DNA from: Streptococcus timonensis
GTDB lineage: Bacteria > Bacillota > Bacilli > Lactobacillales > Streptococcaceae
Reading direction: 5' to 3'
Assembly (NCBI RefSeq): GCF_900095845.1
Contig: NZ_FMIX01000004.1
Coordinates: 131,501-195,500 of the forward strand
DNA: 64,000 nucleotides
Notes under the pieces: generated by a model
Databases searched by the model: none
What the model was told of the DNA's origin: nothing
The model's input: the letters and a program-made list of their open reading frames with translations, nothing else
Position numbers and translations under genes: made by a program
Part shown: positions 17,618-26,940 of the stretch, in pieces
Layout of the letters: every line of letters starts with the position of its first letter
Position numbering within the stretch: the stretch's first letter is position 1

Positions 17618-19063
17618 TTACTCGTTCTCTTTCAACTTAGCCAATTCTTGGGCAAGTAGTTTAAGAGCTACTTGTGGGTTGGCTTGGCCTTTGGTTGCTT
17701 TCATGAGGAATCCTGTGAAGGCCTTGTCAGCGTTACGTTTGCCTGACTTGAAGTCGGCAACAGCGGCTTCGTTATCGGCAAAAACTTGATGGATAATTGG
17801 AATCAAGATATCTGGGTCTGAAATTTGAACTAAACCGGCTTTTTCAACGTATTCACGAGCACCTCCACCATTTTTAGCAAGGTGGACAAAGACTTTCTTG
17901 GCAATCTTAGATGAAATAGTGCCGTCTTCGATGATAGCGATCATTTCAACCAAGTTTTCTGGTGTCAACTCGATTTGTTCCAGTGTCTTACCTTCGGCGT
18001 TCAAGAATTGAGCGACTTCACCTTGGAGCCAGTTAGAGACTTGCTTAGCATCGCCACCAAGGGAAACTGCTTTCTCAAAGAAGTCAGAAGTGACTTTGTT
18101 GGCAGTCAACTGGCTAGCATCGTAGTCTGATAATCCGAGTTGAGAGACATAGCGTGCACGGCGCTCTTTTGGAAACTCTGGCAACTCCGTACGCATTTCT
18201 TCGATCCACTCATCAGAGATTTCAAAGAGGGGTAGGTCTGGTTCTGGGAAGTAGCGGTAGTCTGCAGCTCCTTCCTTAACACGCATGAGAATAGTAGCTT
18301 TATTAGCTTCGTCATAACGGCGCGTTTCTTGGCGGATTTGACCACCTGAGCGAAGGATTTCAGCCTGACGTTGGACTTCGTATTCAAGACCCTTACGCAC
18401 GTTTGAGAAGGAATTGAGGTTTTTCAACTCAGTCTTGGTACCGAATTTCTCTTGACCATAAGGACGAAGCGAGATGTTGGCATCCACACGCATAGAACCT
18501 TCTTCCATCTTAACATCAGAAATGCCAGCGTATTGGATAACCTCCTTGAGGGCTGTTAGATAAGCATAAGCTTCTTCTGGTGAACGCATGTCTGCTTCAG
18601 ATACGATTTCAATCAAAGGCACCCCTTGGCGGTTGAGGTCAACATAAGAGTAACCATCTGTACCATGCGTGTTTTTACCTGCATCTTCTTCTAGGTGAGC
18701 ACGTTCGATACCGATTCTCTTAGTCGTACCATCTTCTAGTTCCACTTCAATCCAGCCGTTGTAACCGATTGGTTCATCAAACTGAGAAATTTGGTAGGCT
18801 TTAGGATTATCAGGGTAGAAGTAGTTCTTGCGGTCAAAGTGCATCTTCTTATGGATGTCCATGTTAAGAGCGAGTGCAGCCTTGATACCAGCATCGACAA
18901 CACCTTTATTGAGAACTGGTAGTACACCTGGGAAAGACCAGTCAATCACGTTAGTGTTGGCATTTTGGTCGTTTCCAAAGTGGGCAGAAGTAGGTGAGAA
19001 GATTTTTGAATTGGTGTTAAGCTCTACGTGGACTTCAAGTCCAATGACTGTTTCAAAGTTCAT
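17618..19063 (-). CDS. gatB: Asp-tRNA(Asn)/Glu-tRNA(Gln) amidotransferase subunit B
   Basis: GatB (481 aa) is the kinase/tRNA-binding subunit of GatCAB, which amidates mischarged Glu-tRNA(Gln) and Asp-tRNA(Asn). Signature blocks are [20 protein letters not shown] at the N-terminus, [19 protein letters not shown] (~79-97) and the C-terminal YqeY-like tail domain. It overlaps gatA by one base. As the last gene of gatCAB it is followed by the small membrane-protein gene without an obvious terminator. Confidence 0.96.
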   Translation of the reverse strand: MNFETVIGLEVHVELNTNSKIFSPTSAHFGNDQNANTNVIDWSFPGVLPVLNKGVVDAGIKAALALNMDIHKKMHFDRKNYFYPDNPKAYQISQFDEPIGYNGWIEVELEDGTTKRIGIERAHLEEDAGKNTHGTDGYSYVDLNRQGVPLIEIVSEADMRSPEEAYAYLTALKEVIQYAGISDVKMEEGSMRVDANISLRPYGQEKFGTKTELKNLNSFSNVRKGLEYEVQRQAEILRSGGQIRQETRRYDEANKATILMRVKEGAADYRYFPEPDLPLFEISDEWIEEMRTELPEFPKERRARYVSQLGLSDYDASQLTANKVTSDFFEKAVSLGGDAKQVSNWLQGEVAQFLNAEGKTLEQIELTPENLVEMIAIIEDGTISSKIAKKVFVHLAKNGGGAREYVEKAGLVQISDPDILIPIIHQVFADNEAAVADFKSGKRNADKAFTGFLMKATKGQANPQVALKLLAQELAKLKENE

Positions 19064-20529
19064 TAGTTATCACCTCCAAAAATCACGGGTTGTTGTTTGT
19101 GGTAGTCTGTTGTTGCTTCAAAAGCAGCAGCAGCTTGGTAGATAGTTTCTTCTGAATACTTAGGACCAATCAATTGGAGTCCTACTGGTAGACCTTGAAC
19201 AAATCCAGCAGGAATAGAAATACCTGGGAGACCAGCTAAGTTAACTGGGATGGTCAAGAGGTCAGCCAAGTACATAGCAACTGGATCATGGTTGAGCGAA
19301 TCCAAGTCGTAGGCAACGCTAGGAGCAGTTGGTCCCAAAATCAAGTCATAATCCGCAAAGACGTTATCGAAATCTTGGATGATGAGGGTACGGACTTGTC
19401 CAGCCTTCTTGTAGTATGCATCGTAGTAACCCGATGAAAGGCTGAAAGTACCTAGCATGATACGGCGTTTCACCTCTTCACCGAAACCTTGGCTACGGCT
19501 GTTTACATAGATTTCATCAAGATTAGTCGCATCCTCTGCGCGGTAGCCGTAACGAATACCATCAAAACGTTGCAAGTTTGATGAAGCTTCTGAAGAAGCG
19601 ATGATGTAGTAAACGGCAACTCCGTATTTAGAGTGAGGAAGGCTAACTTCTTCAACGATAGCACCAAGTTTTTCAAAGTGCTTAGCAGCACTCAGAATAG
19701 TTTCCTTAACCTCTGGATCAATCCCTTCACCCAGGTATTCCTTAGGCAAAGCGATTTTCATGCCCTTGATGTCTTGACCGATTTTTGAAGTAAAGTCAGC
19801 AATGCGGACTGGAGCAGAAGTAGAGTCTTTGGCATCTTCGCTAGCAATAGCATTGAGCAAGAGGGCATTTTCCTTAACAGTTGGTGCAAAAGGACCAATT
19901 TGGTCTAATGAGCTACCAAAAGCAATGAGACCGAAACGTGAAACTGTTCCGTAGGTTGGCTTGAGACCAACAATCCCGTTAAAGGCAGCAGGTTGGCGGA
20001 TAGAACCACCAGTATCAGAACCAAGTGATAAACGGACTTGCCCTGAAGATACAGCTGCTGCAGAACCACTTGATGATCCACCAGGAACCTTGCTGTGGTC
20101 CCAAGCATTTTTGGTTGCACCGTAGTAAGAAGTCTCACCTGATCCACCCATGGCAAATTCGTCCATGTTAGTTTTCCCAACAACGATCATGCCCTTAGAT
20201 TTTGCATTGGCAACAGCTGTGGCATCAAAGATAGGCTCGTAGTTATAGAGCATTTTTGATGCTGCTGTTGTTAAGAGACCATCTGTAGAAATGTTGTCCT
20301 TAACTGCGAGCGGAATTCCTGAAAGGACATTGTCAGCATCAATACCAGCTTCATCAATAGCTTTAGCTTGAGCAAGAGCTTGGGCCTCAGCGATAGTGAC
20401 GAAAGCATTGATAGCTGTCTCACGAGATTTGATATCTTCAAGAGTTGCTTGTGTTAGTTCTGTTGCAGAAATTTCCTTAGAGACAAGGAGATTGTGCAAC
20501 TCTTCAATAGTTTTATTGTTAAAAGTCAT
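19063..20529 (-). CDS. gatA: Asp-tRNA(Asn)/Glu-tRNA(Gln) amidotransferase subunit A
   Basis: GatA (488 aa) is the glutaminase subunit of GatCAB. The amidase-signature triad is visible: Lys77 in [10 protein letters not shown], cis-Ser152 in [12 protein letters not shown] and nucleophile Ser176 in [11 protein letters not shown]. It sits between gatC and gatB with one-base overlaps on both sides, which implies tight translational coupling of the heterotrimer. Confidence 0.96.
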   Translation of the reverse strand: MTFNNKTIEELHNLLVSKEISATELTQATLEDIKSRETAINAFVTIAEAQALAQAKAIDEAGIDADNVLSGIPLAVKDNISTDGLLTTAASKMLYNYEPIFDATAVANAKSKGMIVVGKTNMDEFAMGGSGETSYYGATKNAWDHSKVPGGSSSGSAAAVSSGQVRLSLGSDTGGSIRQPAAFNGIVGLKPTYGTVSRFGLIAFGSSLDQIGPFAPTVKENALLLNAIASEDAKDSTSAPVRIADFTSKIGQDIKGMKIALPKEYLGEGIDPEVKETILSAAKHFEKLGAIVEEVSLPHSKYGVAVYYIIASSEASSNLQRFDGIRYGYRAEDATNLDEIYVNSRSQGFGEEVKRRIMLGTFSLSSGYYDAYYKKAGQVRTLIIQDFDNVFADYDLILGPTAPSVAYDLDSLNHDPVAMYLADLLTIPVNLAGLPGISIPAGFVQGLPVGLQLIGPKYSEETIYQAAAAFEATTDYHKQQPVIFGGDN

Positions 20530-20831
20530 TAGGCATCTCCTCCATCATCTAGGATAGCTGGCACCTTGATATAGTAGTTATCTTTTTCGGGTACATTTTT
20601 AAATAAGCGATCACGGTCTGTTCCTTCTTCGGCTACATCAGGTCGGAGAACAGTTTTACGGTCAGCCATAGTTGTAGTTGGTGCGACACCAGTTGTATCG
20701 ACTTCACTGAGCAATTCGACCATATCAACAATTTTTGAGAGTGTTGTCGCAAATGCAGCAGTGTCTTCTTTTGAGAAATTTAATTTTGAAAGATTGGCAA
20801 CGTGAGTTACCTCTTCTTGCGTAATTTTCAT
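20529..20831 (-). CDS. gatC: Asp-tRNA(Asn)/Glu-tRNA(Gln) amidotransferase subunit C
   Basis: GatC (100 aa) is the small belt-like subunit that stabilises GatA and GatB. It begins [20 protein letters not shown] and contains the conserved VAPTT and LRPDV segments. It is the first gene of gatCAB, with AAAGGA upstream of the ATG. Confidence 0.95.
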   Translation of the reverse strand: MKITQEEVTHVANLSKLNFSKEDTAAFATTLSKIVDMVELLSEVDTTGVAPTTTMADRKTVLRPDVAEEGTDRDRLFKNVPEKDNYYIKVPAILDDGGDA

Positions 20832-20871
20832 CGGATATCCTTTCGTGAAATGATGATTCTTTATCTGTTCT

Positions 20872-20880
20872 ATTTTACCA
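20872..20880 (-). promoter_or_regulatory. probable extended -10 promoter of gatCAB
   Basis: The minus strand reads TGGTAAAAT (20880-20872), a TGn-extended -10 about 40 bp before the gatC start. A TTGTCT lies 19 bp further upstream, slightly long for a -35 spacer. Confidence 0.5.
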
Positions 20881-20925
20881 TATTTTCCCCTAAATAAGAC
20901 AAGTCAGGCTAAAAAGAAATAGAAA

Positions 20926-20954
20926 TTGCCAAACCCTTTTTAATTCGATATAAT
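20926..20954 (+). promoter_or_regulatory. promoter of the YwaF-like pair
   Basis: TTGCCA (20926-20931), 17 bp and TATAAT (20949-20954) precede the first YwaF-like gene by about 90 bp. It is divergent from the gatCAB promoter. Confidence 0.75.
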
Positions 20955-21042
20955 GGTTGAAATTGGAAGAGACAATAGTATTGGATTTAGTTATTCAAAA
21001 AAGACGGATTTTTTAGTAATTATAGGAAGTTAAGGATGACAC

Positions 21043-21729
21043 ATGACGATTTGGGAATTATTTTTTACAAGTAAACCAACAGTTCCTCCTCACTTGGGAC
21101 CTTGGTACTTTCTCTTGCCAACATCTTTAGTGGTCGTGACTTATCTATCGATTAGATATGCACGCTACAAAGGTTACCAAAATTTTTGGTATTGGGGACA
21201 ATTGATTCAACTGCTGATTATCAACGCATGGTATATATCAGCACGCCTGCCTCTTTCTGAGGCTCTCCCTTTTTACCACAGTCGTATGGCAATGTGGATT
21301 ATCCTTTTTGCCCCAAATAAGACTTTTTTTAAACAATACTTTGCCTTAGTAGGAGTCTTTGGTTCCATCATGGCTCTGATTTATCCGGTTTTCTATCCCT
21401 ATCCTTTCCCACATGTTTCGTCTTTAAACAATGTTTTCGGGCACTGGGCCCTCTTAGCCAACTGCTTGATTTATCTTGTCAGATATTATGAGATTAAAAA
21501 AGGGGATATTTGGAAAATTTGCCAGATGACCTTTGGGGTCAATGCCATTATCTTTCTTGCCAACCTCTTGACAGGAGGGAATTATGGCTTTATGAGTAAG
21601 CCTCCTGTGATTGGGAATCATGGTAGTTTGCTTAACTATTTGATAGTGACCAGTTTGATGACAGTTACTCTCGTCCTTATCAATCAACTTGTTAAATGTA
21701 AACATACAAACAGGCAGATTAAAACTTGA
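21043..21729 (+). CDS. YwaF/TIGR02206 family membrane protein (copy 1)
   Basis: This 228-aa polytopic protein has about six or seven hydrophobic helices. It matches the TIGR02206/YwaF (TMEM164-like) family: RLPLSEALPFYHSRMAMW (~67-84), YPFPHVSSLNNVFGHWALL and a conserved LTGGNYGFMSKPP (~180-192) near the C-terminus. A weak GGAAG-type site (21026-21030) precedes the start; the spacing is long. The next gene is a diverged duplicate. No biochemical function is established for bacterial members. Confidence 0.8.
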   Translation: MTIWELFFTSKPTVPPHLGPWYFLLPTSLVVVTYLSIRYARYKGYQNFWYWGQLIQLLIINAWYISARLPLSEALPFYHSRMAMWIILFAPNKTFFKQYFALVGVFGSIMALIYPVFYPYPFPHVSSLNNVFGHWALLANCLIYLVRYYEIKKGDIWKICQMTFGVNAIIFLANLLTGGNYGFMSKPPVIGNHGSLLNYLIVTSLMTVTLVLINQLVKCKHTNRQIKT

Positions 21730-21752
21730 ATTTGTTACCATAAGGAGACTTT

Positions 21753-22445
21753 ATGCATCATTTTATTACAAGAACCCAAACGACGCCACCGCCTATTCCG
21801 ATTTTTTGGTATGGAGTTATGATAGGCCTTCTTGCCTTGTCTATTTATGCTTCTCTTACTTACTACAAAAATCCTAAATTTGTTGGATTGTTTAAGTGGA
21901 TACAAATGGCTCAACTGCTAGCTCTTTATACCTGGTATATAGGTTTTAGCATTCCATTTTCAAACAGTCTGCCCCTTTACCATTGTCGTCTGGCCATGTT
22001 TGCTGTTTTTTTCCTGCCAAATAAGTGGAAAATTAAGCAGTATTTTGCCCTTTTGGGAGCCAGTGGAGCAGTATTTGCCTTGGGCTACCCTGTTTTTGCC
22101 CCCTATGATTTTCCGCATATTACCAGTTTTTCTTTCCTGATTGGCCATTATGCCCTCTTGGTCAATTCCCTGGTCTATCTCATGAATCACTACGATAAGA
22201 CCTTGCTGAAAAAGTATCGAATTATCGCCTACACTTTTATTCTCAACCTTTTCCTAGTTGGAGTCAATCAAGTGACAGGTGGGAATTACGGACTCTTGAA
22301 TACGACGCCGTTTATTCCAGATGCCCCTATATGGATAAAGTATCTTCTGGTTTCAATCATTCTATCTGCAGCCCTAGTGCTCTTTGATATCTTGTTTAAG
22401 AAACGTTGGCAAAAGAAAATTGCTCTAGAAAAAATTAAATTTTGA
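21753..22445 (+). CDS. YwaF/TIGR02206 family membrane protein (copy 2)
   Basis: This 230-aa protein is a tandem paralogue of the preceding gene, with the same landmarks in the same order: SIPFSNSLPLYHCRLAMF, YDFPHITSFSFLIGHYALL and VTGGNYGLLNTTPF. The copies are clearly diverged, so the duplication is old. It starts 23 bases after the first copy and ends at a terminator. The C-terminal helix ends in a basic tail (FKKRWQKKIALEKIKF). Function unknown. Confidence 0.8.
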   Translation: MHHFITRTQTTPPPIPIFWYGVMIGLLALSIYASLTYYKNPKFVGLFKWIQMAQLLALYTWYIGFSIPFSNSLPLYHCRLAMFAVFFLPNKWKIKQYFALLGASGAVFALGYPVFAPYDFPHITSFSFLIGHYALLVNSLVYLMNHYDKTLLKKYRIIAYTFILNLFLVGVNQVTGGNYGLLNTTPFIPDAPIWIKYLLVSIILSAALVLFDILFKKRWQKKIALEKIKF

Positions 22446-22496
22446 AGAGATTGTAACTAGCGATACAAAATTAATATTGAATAAAAGAATCTTATG

Positions 22497-22528
22497 AGCA
22501 GGTCTAGTATCTTGACCTGCTTTTCTTT
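22497..22528 (+). terminator. terminator of the YwaF-like operon
   Basis: AGCAGGTC (22497-22504) pairs with GACCTGCT (22514-22521), followed by TTTCTTTT. It separates the membrane-protein pair from the prfC promoter. Confidence 0.85.
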
Positions 22529-22537
22529 TATAAGCGA

Positions 22538-22566
22538 TTGAAAAACTCTCTAAAATCCGATATAAT
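22538..22566 (+). promoter_or_regulatory. promoter of prfC
   Basis: TTGAAA (22538-22543), 17 bp and TATAAT (22561-22566) lie 85 bp before the prfC start. Confidence 0.78.
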
Positions 22567-22651
22567 GGAGTGTTGAAAGGAATGTTAGGGTCCGATGTAA
22601 TAAAGAGTGATTATAAATTGAATTAATAAAAAAGTAGAAAGAAAGAGAAAT

Positions 22652-24196
22652 ATGACTATTCAAGAAGAAATTAAAAAACGCCGTACCTTTGCCATCATCT
22701 CCCACCCGGACGCTGGGAAAACAACCATTACTGAGCAATTGCTCTACTTTGGAGGAGAGATTCGTGAGGCTGGTACTGTAAAAGGAAAGAAAACAGGGAC
22801 TTTTGCCAAATCTGACTGGATGGATATTGAGAAACAACGTGGGATTTCGGTAACCTCATCTGTCATGCAGTTTGACTACGATGGGAAACGAGTCAATATC
22901 CTAGACACTCCAGGGCACGAGGATTTCTCAGAGGATACCTATCGTACCTTGATGGCGGTGGATGCTGCGGTAATGGTAGTGGACTCTGCCAAGGGTATTG
23001 AGGCCCAAACCAAAAAGTTGTTTGAAGTTGTCAAACACCGTGGGATTCCAGTCTTTACCTTTATGAATAAGTTGGACCGTGACGGTCGTGAACCACTAGA
23101 TCTCTTGCAAGAATTGGAAGAAGTCTTGGGTATTGCAAGTTATCCAATGAACTGGCCAATCGGGATGGGGAAAGCCTTTGAGGGGCTCTACGACCTCTAT
23201 AACCAACGCTTGGAACTCTATAAAGGTGATGAACGTTTTGCCAGCCTAGAAGATGGCGATAAACTCTTTGCCAGCAACCCATTCTACGAACAAGTTAAAG
23301 ATGATATTGAGCTTTTGAATGAAGCAGGAAATGAATTCTCAGAGGAAGCCATTCTTGCAGGTGATTTGACACCAGTCTTCTTTGGCTCGGCCTTGACTAA
23401 TTTTGGGGTGCAGACTTTCTTAGAAACCTTCCTCAAGTTTGCTCCAGAACCACATGGACACAAGAAAACAGACGGAGAAATTGTTGATCCTTATGATAAG
23501 GATTTCTCAGGATTTGTCTTTAAGATTCAGGCCAACATGGATCCTCGTCACCGTGACCGGATTGCCTTTGTGCGGATCGTATCGGGTGAATTCGAGCGTG
23601 GTATGAGTGTTAACCTCCCTCGTACTGGTAAGGGAGCTAAGCTATCTAACGTCACCCAGTTTATGGCTGAAAGTCGTGAAAATGTCACTAATGCCGTGGC
23701 TGGAGATATTATCGGAGTTTACGATACTGGTACCTATCAGGTTGGAGATACGCTAACTGTTGGGAAAAACAAGTTTGAATTTGAGCCACTGCCAACCTTT
23801 ACTCCAGAGATTTTCATGAAGGTTTCTCCTAAGAACGTCATGAAACAAAAATCCTTCCACAAGGGAATGGAACAGTTGGTACAAGAAGGAGCCGTCCAGC
23901 TTTATAAGAATTACCAAACAGGCGAGTATATGCTAGGTGCTGTTGGACAACTCCAGTTTGAAGTGTTTAAACACCGTATGGAAGGTGAGTATAACGCTGA
24001 AGTGGTTATGACTCCAATGGGTAAAAAGACAGTTCGTTGGATTAAACCTGAAGATTTAGACGAACGCATGTCTTCGAGTCGTAATATCTTGGCCAAGGAC
24101 CGCTTTGACCAACCTGTCTTCCTCTTTGAAAACGACTTTGCCCTTCGTTGGTTTGCAGACAAGTATCCAGATGTGGAGTTGGAAGAAAAGATGTAA
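22652..24196 (+). CDS. prfC: peptide chain release factor 3
   Basis: RF3 (514 aa) is a translational GTPase that recycles RF1/RF2 after peptide release. The G1 loop SHPDAGKTT (residues ~17-25), the G2/switch region [10 protein letters not shown] and G3 [12 protein letters not shown] (~87-98) are intact, as is the NKLD G4 motif (~141-144). Length is normal. AAAGAGA precedes the ATG. The gene is alone on its transcript. Its 3' flank is a 490-bp hairpin-rich region without coding potential. Confidence 0.96.
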   Translation: MTIQEEIKKRRTFAIISHPDAGKTTITEQLLYFGGEIREAGTVKGKKTGTFAKSDWMDIEKQRGISVTSSVMQFDYDGKRVNILDTPGHEDFSEDTYRTLMAVDAAVMVVDSAKGIEAQTKKLFEVVKHRGIPVFTFMNKLDRDGREPLDLLQELEEVLGIASYPMNWPIGMGKAFEGLYDLYNQRLELYKGDERFASLEDGDKLFASNPFYEQVKDDIELLNEAGNEFSEEAILAGDLTPVFFGSALTNFGVQTFLETFLKFAPEPHGHKKTDGEIVDPYDKDFSGFVFKIQANMDPRHRDRIAFVRIVSGEFERGMSVNLPRTGKGAKLSNVTQFMAESRENVTNAVAGDIIGVYDTGTYQVGDTLTVGKNKFEFEPLPTFTPEIFMKVSPKNVMKQKSFHKGMEQLVQEGAVQLYKNYQTGEYMLGAVGQLQFEVFKHRMEGEYNAEVVMTPMGKKTVRWIKPEDLDERMSSSRNILAKDRFDQPVFLFENDFALRWFADKYPDVELEEKM

Positions 24197-24205
24197 CTCA
24201 GTACT

Positions 24206-24234
24206 AACAATTGGAACTAAAGTTCCTAATTGTT
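24206..24234 (+). repeat. stem-loop directly after prfC
   Basis: AACAATTGGAACT (24206-24218) pairs with AGTTCC-t-AATTGTT (24221-24234) with one bulge and a two-base apex, which must open in practice. No T-run follows, so it is not a classic terminator. It may be a degenerate relative of the repeats that follow. Confidence 0.5.
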
Positions 24235-24262
24235 GGACGCTAGTCGCTATTCGGCGAACTAG

Positions 24263-24323
24263 CTAACTGCCTTACTAACTGCGTTTGGCAAATATAATCG
24301 ATTTGCCAAACTCCGTGTCGTAG
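24263..24323 (+). repeat. 61-bp palindromic repeat, unit A
   Basis: The unit runs from CTAACTG to GTCGTAG and contains a perfect 11-bp stem (24283-24293/24301-24311) around a 7-base loop ATAATCG. It aligns without gaps to units B, C and D; shared positions are CTA at 1-3, ACT at 12-14, ATCGATT at 35-41 and GTA at 58-60. Confidence 0.8.
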
Positions 24324-24388
24324 TTCAGTAAATTTATGTAGTTGTGTAACAATCTAAGTAACTAACGCCATGTTTCTATGGAACTTGG

Positions 24389-24449
24389 CTAGGCGCTCTA
24401 CTAGTAAAGTTTTACGAATATTATCGATTCGTAAAACTTTACGTCGTAA
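24389..24449 (+). repeat. 61-bp palindromic repeat, unit B
   Basis: This unit starts CTAGGCG and ends CGTCGTAA. Its stem is a perfect 16 bp (24404-24419/24427-24442) around loop ATTATCG. The stem bases differ from unit A, but pairing is kept by compensating changes on the other arm. Confidence 0.8.
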
Positions 24450-24470
24450 CAGTCCGATGGGAAGGTTATC

Positions 24471-24531
24471 CTAACTGCCTCACTTACTGAGTTTTACAAA
24501 TGGAATCGATTTGCCAAACTCCGTGTCGTAG
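24471..24531 (+). repeat. 61-bp palindromic repeat, unit C (chimera-like)
   Basis: The first 10 and last 27 bases equal unit A, but the left arm carries GTTTTAC as in unit B. As a result the stem (24489-24501/24509-24521) has two mismatches, unlike the other units. This looks like a recombinant or gene-conversion product of A- and B-type units. Confidence 0.78.
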
Positions 24532-24548
24532 AGTAAAAATCGGCTTAC

Positions 24549-24609
24549 CTAAACACTTCACTAGAAAAAGTCCACGAATGGGATCGATTCGTGGACTTTT
24601 CCGTTGTAA
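24549..24609 (+). repeat. 61-bp palindromic repeat, unit D
   Basis: This unit starts CTAAACAC and ends CGTTGTAA. It has a perfect 14-bp stem (24566-24579/24587-24600) around loop GGGATCG. The arms (AAAAGTCCACGAAT type) differ from A and B but stay fully complementary. Confidence 0.8.
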
Positions 24610-24616
24610 GAGATAG

Positions 24617-24648
24617 AAAACCCATGAATAGTAATATTCATGGGTTTT
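24617..24648. terminator. bidirectional terminator at the end of the repeat block
   Basis: AAAACCCATGAATA (24617-24630) pairs with TATTCATGGGTTTT (24635-24648) around GTAA, with flanking A and T tracts. It lies between convergent prfC and the second CPBP gene and is structurally different from the 61-bp units. Confidence 0.85.
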
Positions 24649-24682
24649 TAAGTAATTGTTTTAAGTTTTTTCCTGTCCTAGC

Positions 24683-25375
24683 TTACATGCCGATATATCT
24701 CGATAATAATACTACTAGAGTAAGCAAGATAAAGCTGACACTATTTAGGACCATATGAATGGCGATAGACATTTCTAAACGACGCGTTGTGTATGCGGTC
24801 CAAGTTAGGACAGCAGACATCCAACCGTAGATTATAAATGACGGGAAATTTGAAGGAACGTGAGCTAGGAGAAAGAGTAGCCACCCTAGTACATAGCCCA
24901 CTTTTTCATATCCTTGGAAGAGTTTGGTTGGGATAATGCCACGACAGATAATCTCTTCACAAATCGGAGCAATTAAAACGACTAGAAAGAACATAGCAAT
25001 AAGTGAGCTTTCGGAGAAGAGATTATTGAGAATTTGTTGGTTGGAAGTCGTTGTTTGATTAAGTAATTGTAACATGATGCCACCTATGAGATTTCCAACA
25101 AAGATAGCTAGGTAACTCAAGGCAATTCTAGGCAAATCGTTGATACTAAAGAGTTTTTTCTTAATCACTAAAAGCTTACTTTTATGAGCGCCATACAAAA
25201 AGATAGCTAAAACAAATATAGAAACAAGGCTAATAATGATTCCAGACCAGATGGAAGGAATCTCAGTTTGGGCTAGCAAACCTAGAAGTGCCATTGGAGT
25301 CTGTGAAAGAACGATGGCTACCAGTAAAATACCAAACCATGCAAGTCGTTTACGAAAATCTTTAAAAAAATTCAT
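24683..25375 (-). CDS. CPBP family intramembrane metalloprotease
   Basis: This 230-aa multi-spanning membrane protein has the CPBP motifs EEIICRGIIP (residues ~142-151), LLFLLAHVPSNF (~167-178) and a final HMVLNSVSF helix. It is a second, diverged member of the family in this window. AGGAGG precedes the ATG at 25375. It is monocistronic and faces prfC across the repeat block. Substrate unknown; roles in immunity or protein processing are only family-level possibilities. Confidence 0.85.
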   Translation of the reverse strand: MNFFKDFRKRLAWFGILLVAIVLSQTPMALLGLLAQTEIPSIWSGIIISLVSIFVLAIFLYGAHKSKLLVIKKKLFSINDLPRIALSYLAIFVGNLIGGIMLQLLNQTTTSNQQILNNLFSESSLIAMFFLVVLIAPICEEIICRGIIPTKLFQGYEKVGYVLGWLLFLLAHVPSNFPSFIIYGWMSAVLTWTAYTTRRLEMSIAIHMVLNSVSFILLTLVVLLSRYIGM

Positions 25376-25446
25376 TAAAGTTCCTCCTGAAAATTTACTT
25401 TATTATAACATATTTGTAGGAATTGTTCTATCTGATACCACAAAAT

Positions 25447-25494
25447 GAATGAAACTAAAATCCTCTCGAATTTGAGAGGATTTTAGTTTCATTC
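25447..25494. terminator. 21-bp perfect hairpin terminator after trkH
   Basis: A 21-bp uninterrupted stem (25447-25467/25474-25494) with a six-base loop begins immediately after the trkH stop (minus strand). Its arms contain an AAACTAAAATCC/GGATTTTAGTTT core. The adjoining T tracts are short on both sides, so it may also protect the mRNA 3' end. Confidence 0.8.
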
Positions 25495-25497
25495 TTC

Positions 25498-26937
25498 TTA
25501 TCGTTTAGACCAAGTTCTTCTCATGAAGAGCAGTAAAATAGGATAAATCTCTAGTCGTCCAGCAATCATAGCGAAAGCAAGCAAAATCTTTGAGAAAGGG
25601 CTAAAGATTGAAAAACTTGCTGTTGTGCCAAGGATAGGTCCGATATTGTTAAAACAGCTAAATACAGCACTAGTAACAATCATCAGATTATTATTGTCTA
25701 AGCTGATGATAAAGATCAAGCTGATTAGAATCATAACATAAATCACAAAATATTTGAGAACCTTGTGCTGGGTATCCTTGTCAATAACCGCTTGATTTAC
25801 ATGGAGAGTGAGGACACGGTGAGGTGATAAAGTTGATAACACCTGATTTTTAGCAATTTTTGCCATAATGAGTCCTCGAATAATCTTAAGACCACCAGCT
25901 GTTGAACCGGCAGAGCCTCCAATAGCCATCAATAAGAGAAGGATAAATTGAGAGAAGAGTGGCCAATTAGTAGTATTTCCATAACCAAAACCAGTGGTAG
26001 TGATGATGTTTGAAACTTGAAAGAGAGCCATCTCAAAGCTATCTGCAAGGCTATGATAAAGATGGAGTGTGTTTAAAGTGATGAGACCGGTAGCAGTGAT
26101 AACAATTAGGAAATATGCGCGTAGCTCTTCATCGAAAAAGAATTCCTTTACTCGACGCAGCATAAGATAGTAGTAGAGGTTGAAATTGACGCCAAATACT
26201 AAGACCCCAAAACTTGTGAGATAGGTAATTAAAGAACTTTGATAGTGAGCAATACCATCATTATAAACAGTGAAACCACCAGTACCAGCAGTCCCCATAG
26301 CAATAACGACACTGTCATAGAGTGGCATTCCTGCCATGTAATAAAGAATGATAAAGAGGACAAAGAGAGCTAGATAAAGTACATATAAAATTTGTGCGGT
26401 GTTCTTAAGTTTAGAGACTACTTTTCCAAAAATAGGTCCAGGAACCTCAGCTCTCATGACTTCCATATGACTGTTCTGAGCGTTATCCATAATTGCTAAG
26501 GCAAAGACAAGTACCCCCATTCCTCCAATGAGGTGGGTAAAGCTTCTCCAGAATAATAGAGAACGACTTAGGACAGATACATCGTTTAAAATTGTTGCTC
26601 CCGTTGTTGTAAATCCAGAGCTGATTTCAAAGAATGCATCTATCAGGTTCGGAATTTGAGCTGAAAATACAAAGGGTAAAGCACCAAAGAAGGACCAGAG
26701 AATCCAGCATAGGGAAACGATTAAGACTCCCTCTTTTGCGTAAATGTGTTTCTCTTTTGGTTTAATGATAACCCCTGCTCCACCCAGTACTGTTAGAATA
26801 CCAATAGTAGAAAAAAGGGCGATAAAGACCTGGTTTGATTCTTGGTAGTATAGAGCAATAGCCACTGGAACTAGCAGCAAAACTGCTTCAATTAAGAGGA
26901 GTTTTGCGAGAAGAAAGCGAATCATACTTCTATTCAT
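25498..26937 (-). CDS. trkH: Trk/Ktr potassium uptake system membrane subunit
   Basis: This 479-aa TrkH/KtrB-type K+ translocating subunit has four repeated M-P-M modules. The selectivity-filter segments show as SSGFTTTGATIL (~106-117), GTAGTGGFTVYND, NIITTTGFGYGN (~308-319) and CFNNIGP near the C-terminus. It starts three bases after the trkA stop and is co-transcribed with it. The membrane channel is gated by the TrkA ring encoded upstream. Confidence 0.93.
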   Translation of the reverse strand: MNRSMIRFLLAKLLLIEAVLLLVPVAIALYYQESNQVFIALFSTIGILTVLGGAGVIIKPKEKHIYAKEGVLIVSLCWILWSFFGALPFVFSAQIPNLIDAFFEISSGFTTTGATILNDVSVLSRSLLFWRSFTHLIGGMGVLVFALAIMDNAQNSHMEVMRAEVPGPIFGKVVSKLKNTAQILYVLYLALFVLFIILYYMAGMPLYDSVVIAMGTAGTGGFTVYNDGIAHYQSSLITYLTSFGVLVFGVNFNLYYYLMLRRVKEFFFDEELRAYFLIVITATGLITLNTLHLYHSLADSFEMALFQVSNIITTTGFGYGNTTNWPLFSQFILLLLMAIGGSAGSTAGGLKIIRGLIMAKIAKNQVLSTLSPHRVLTLHVNQAVIDKDTQHKVLKYFVIYVMILISLIFIISLDNNNLMIVTSAVFSCFNNIGPILGTTASFSIFSPFSKILLAFAMIAGRLEIYPILLLFMRRTWSKR

Positions 26938-26940
26938 GGC

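Noticed and set aside
24197..24682. A CRISPR array in the hairpin-rich region
   Set aside because: The repeats are diverged 61-bp palindromes with spacers of 17 to 65 bp, and no cas gene is nearby.
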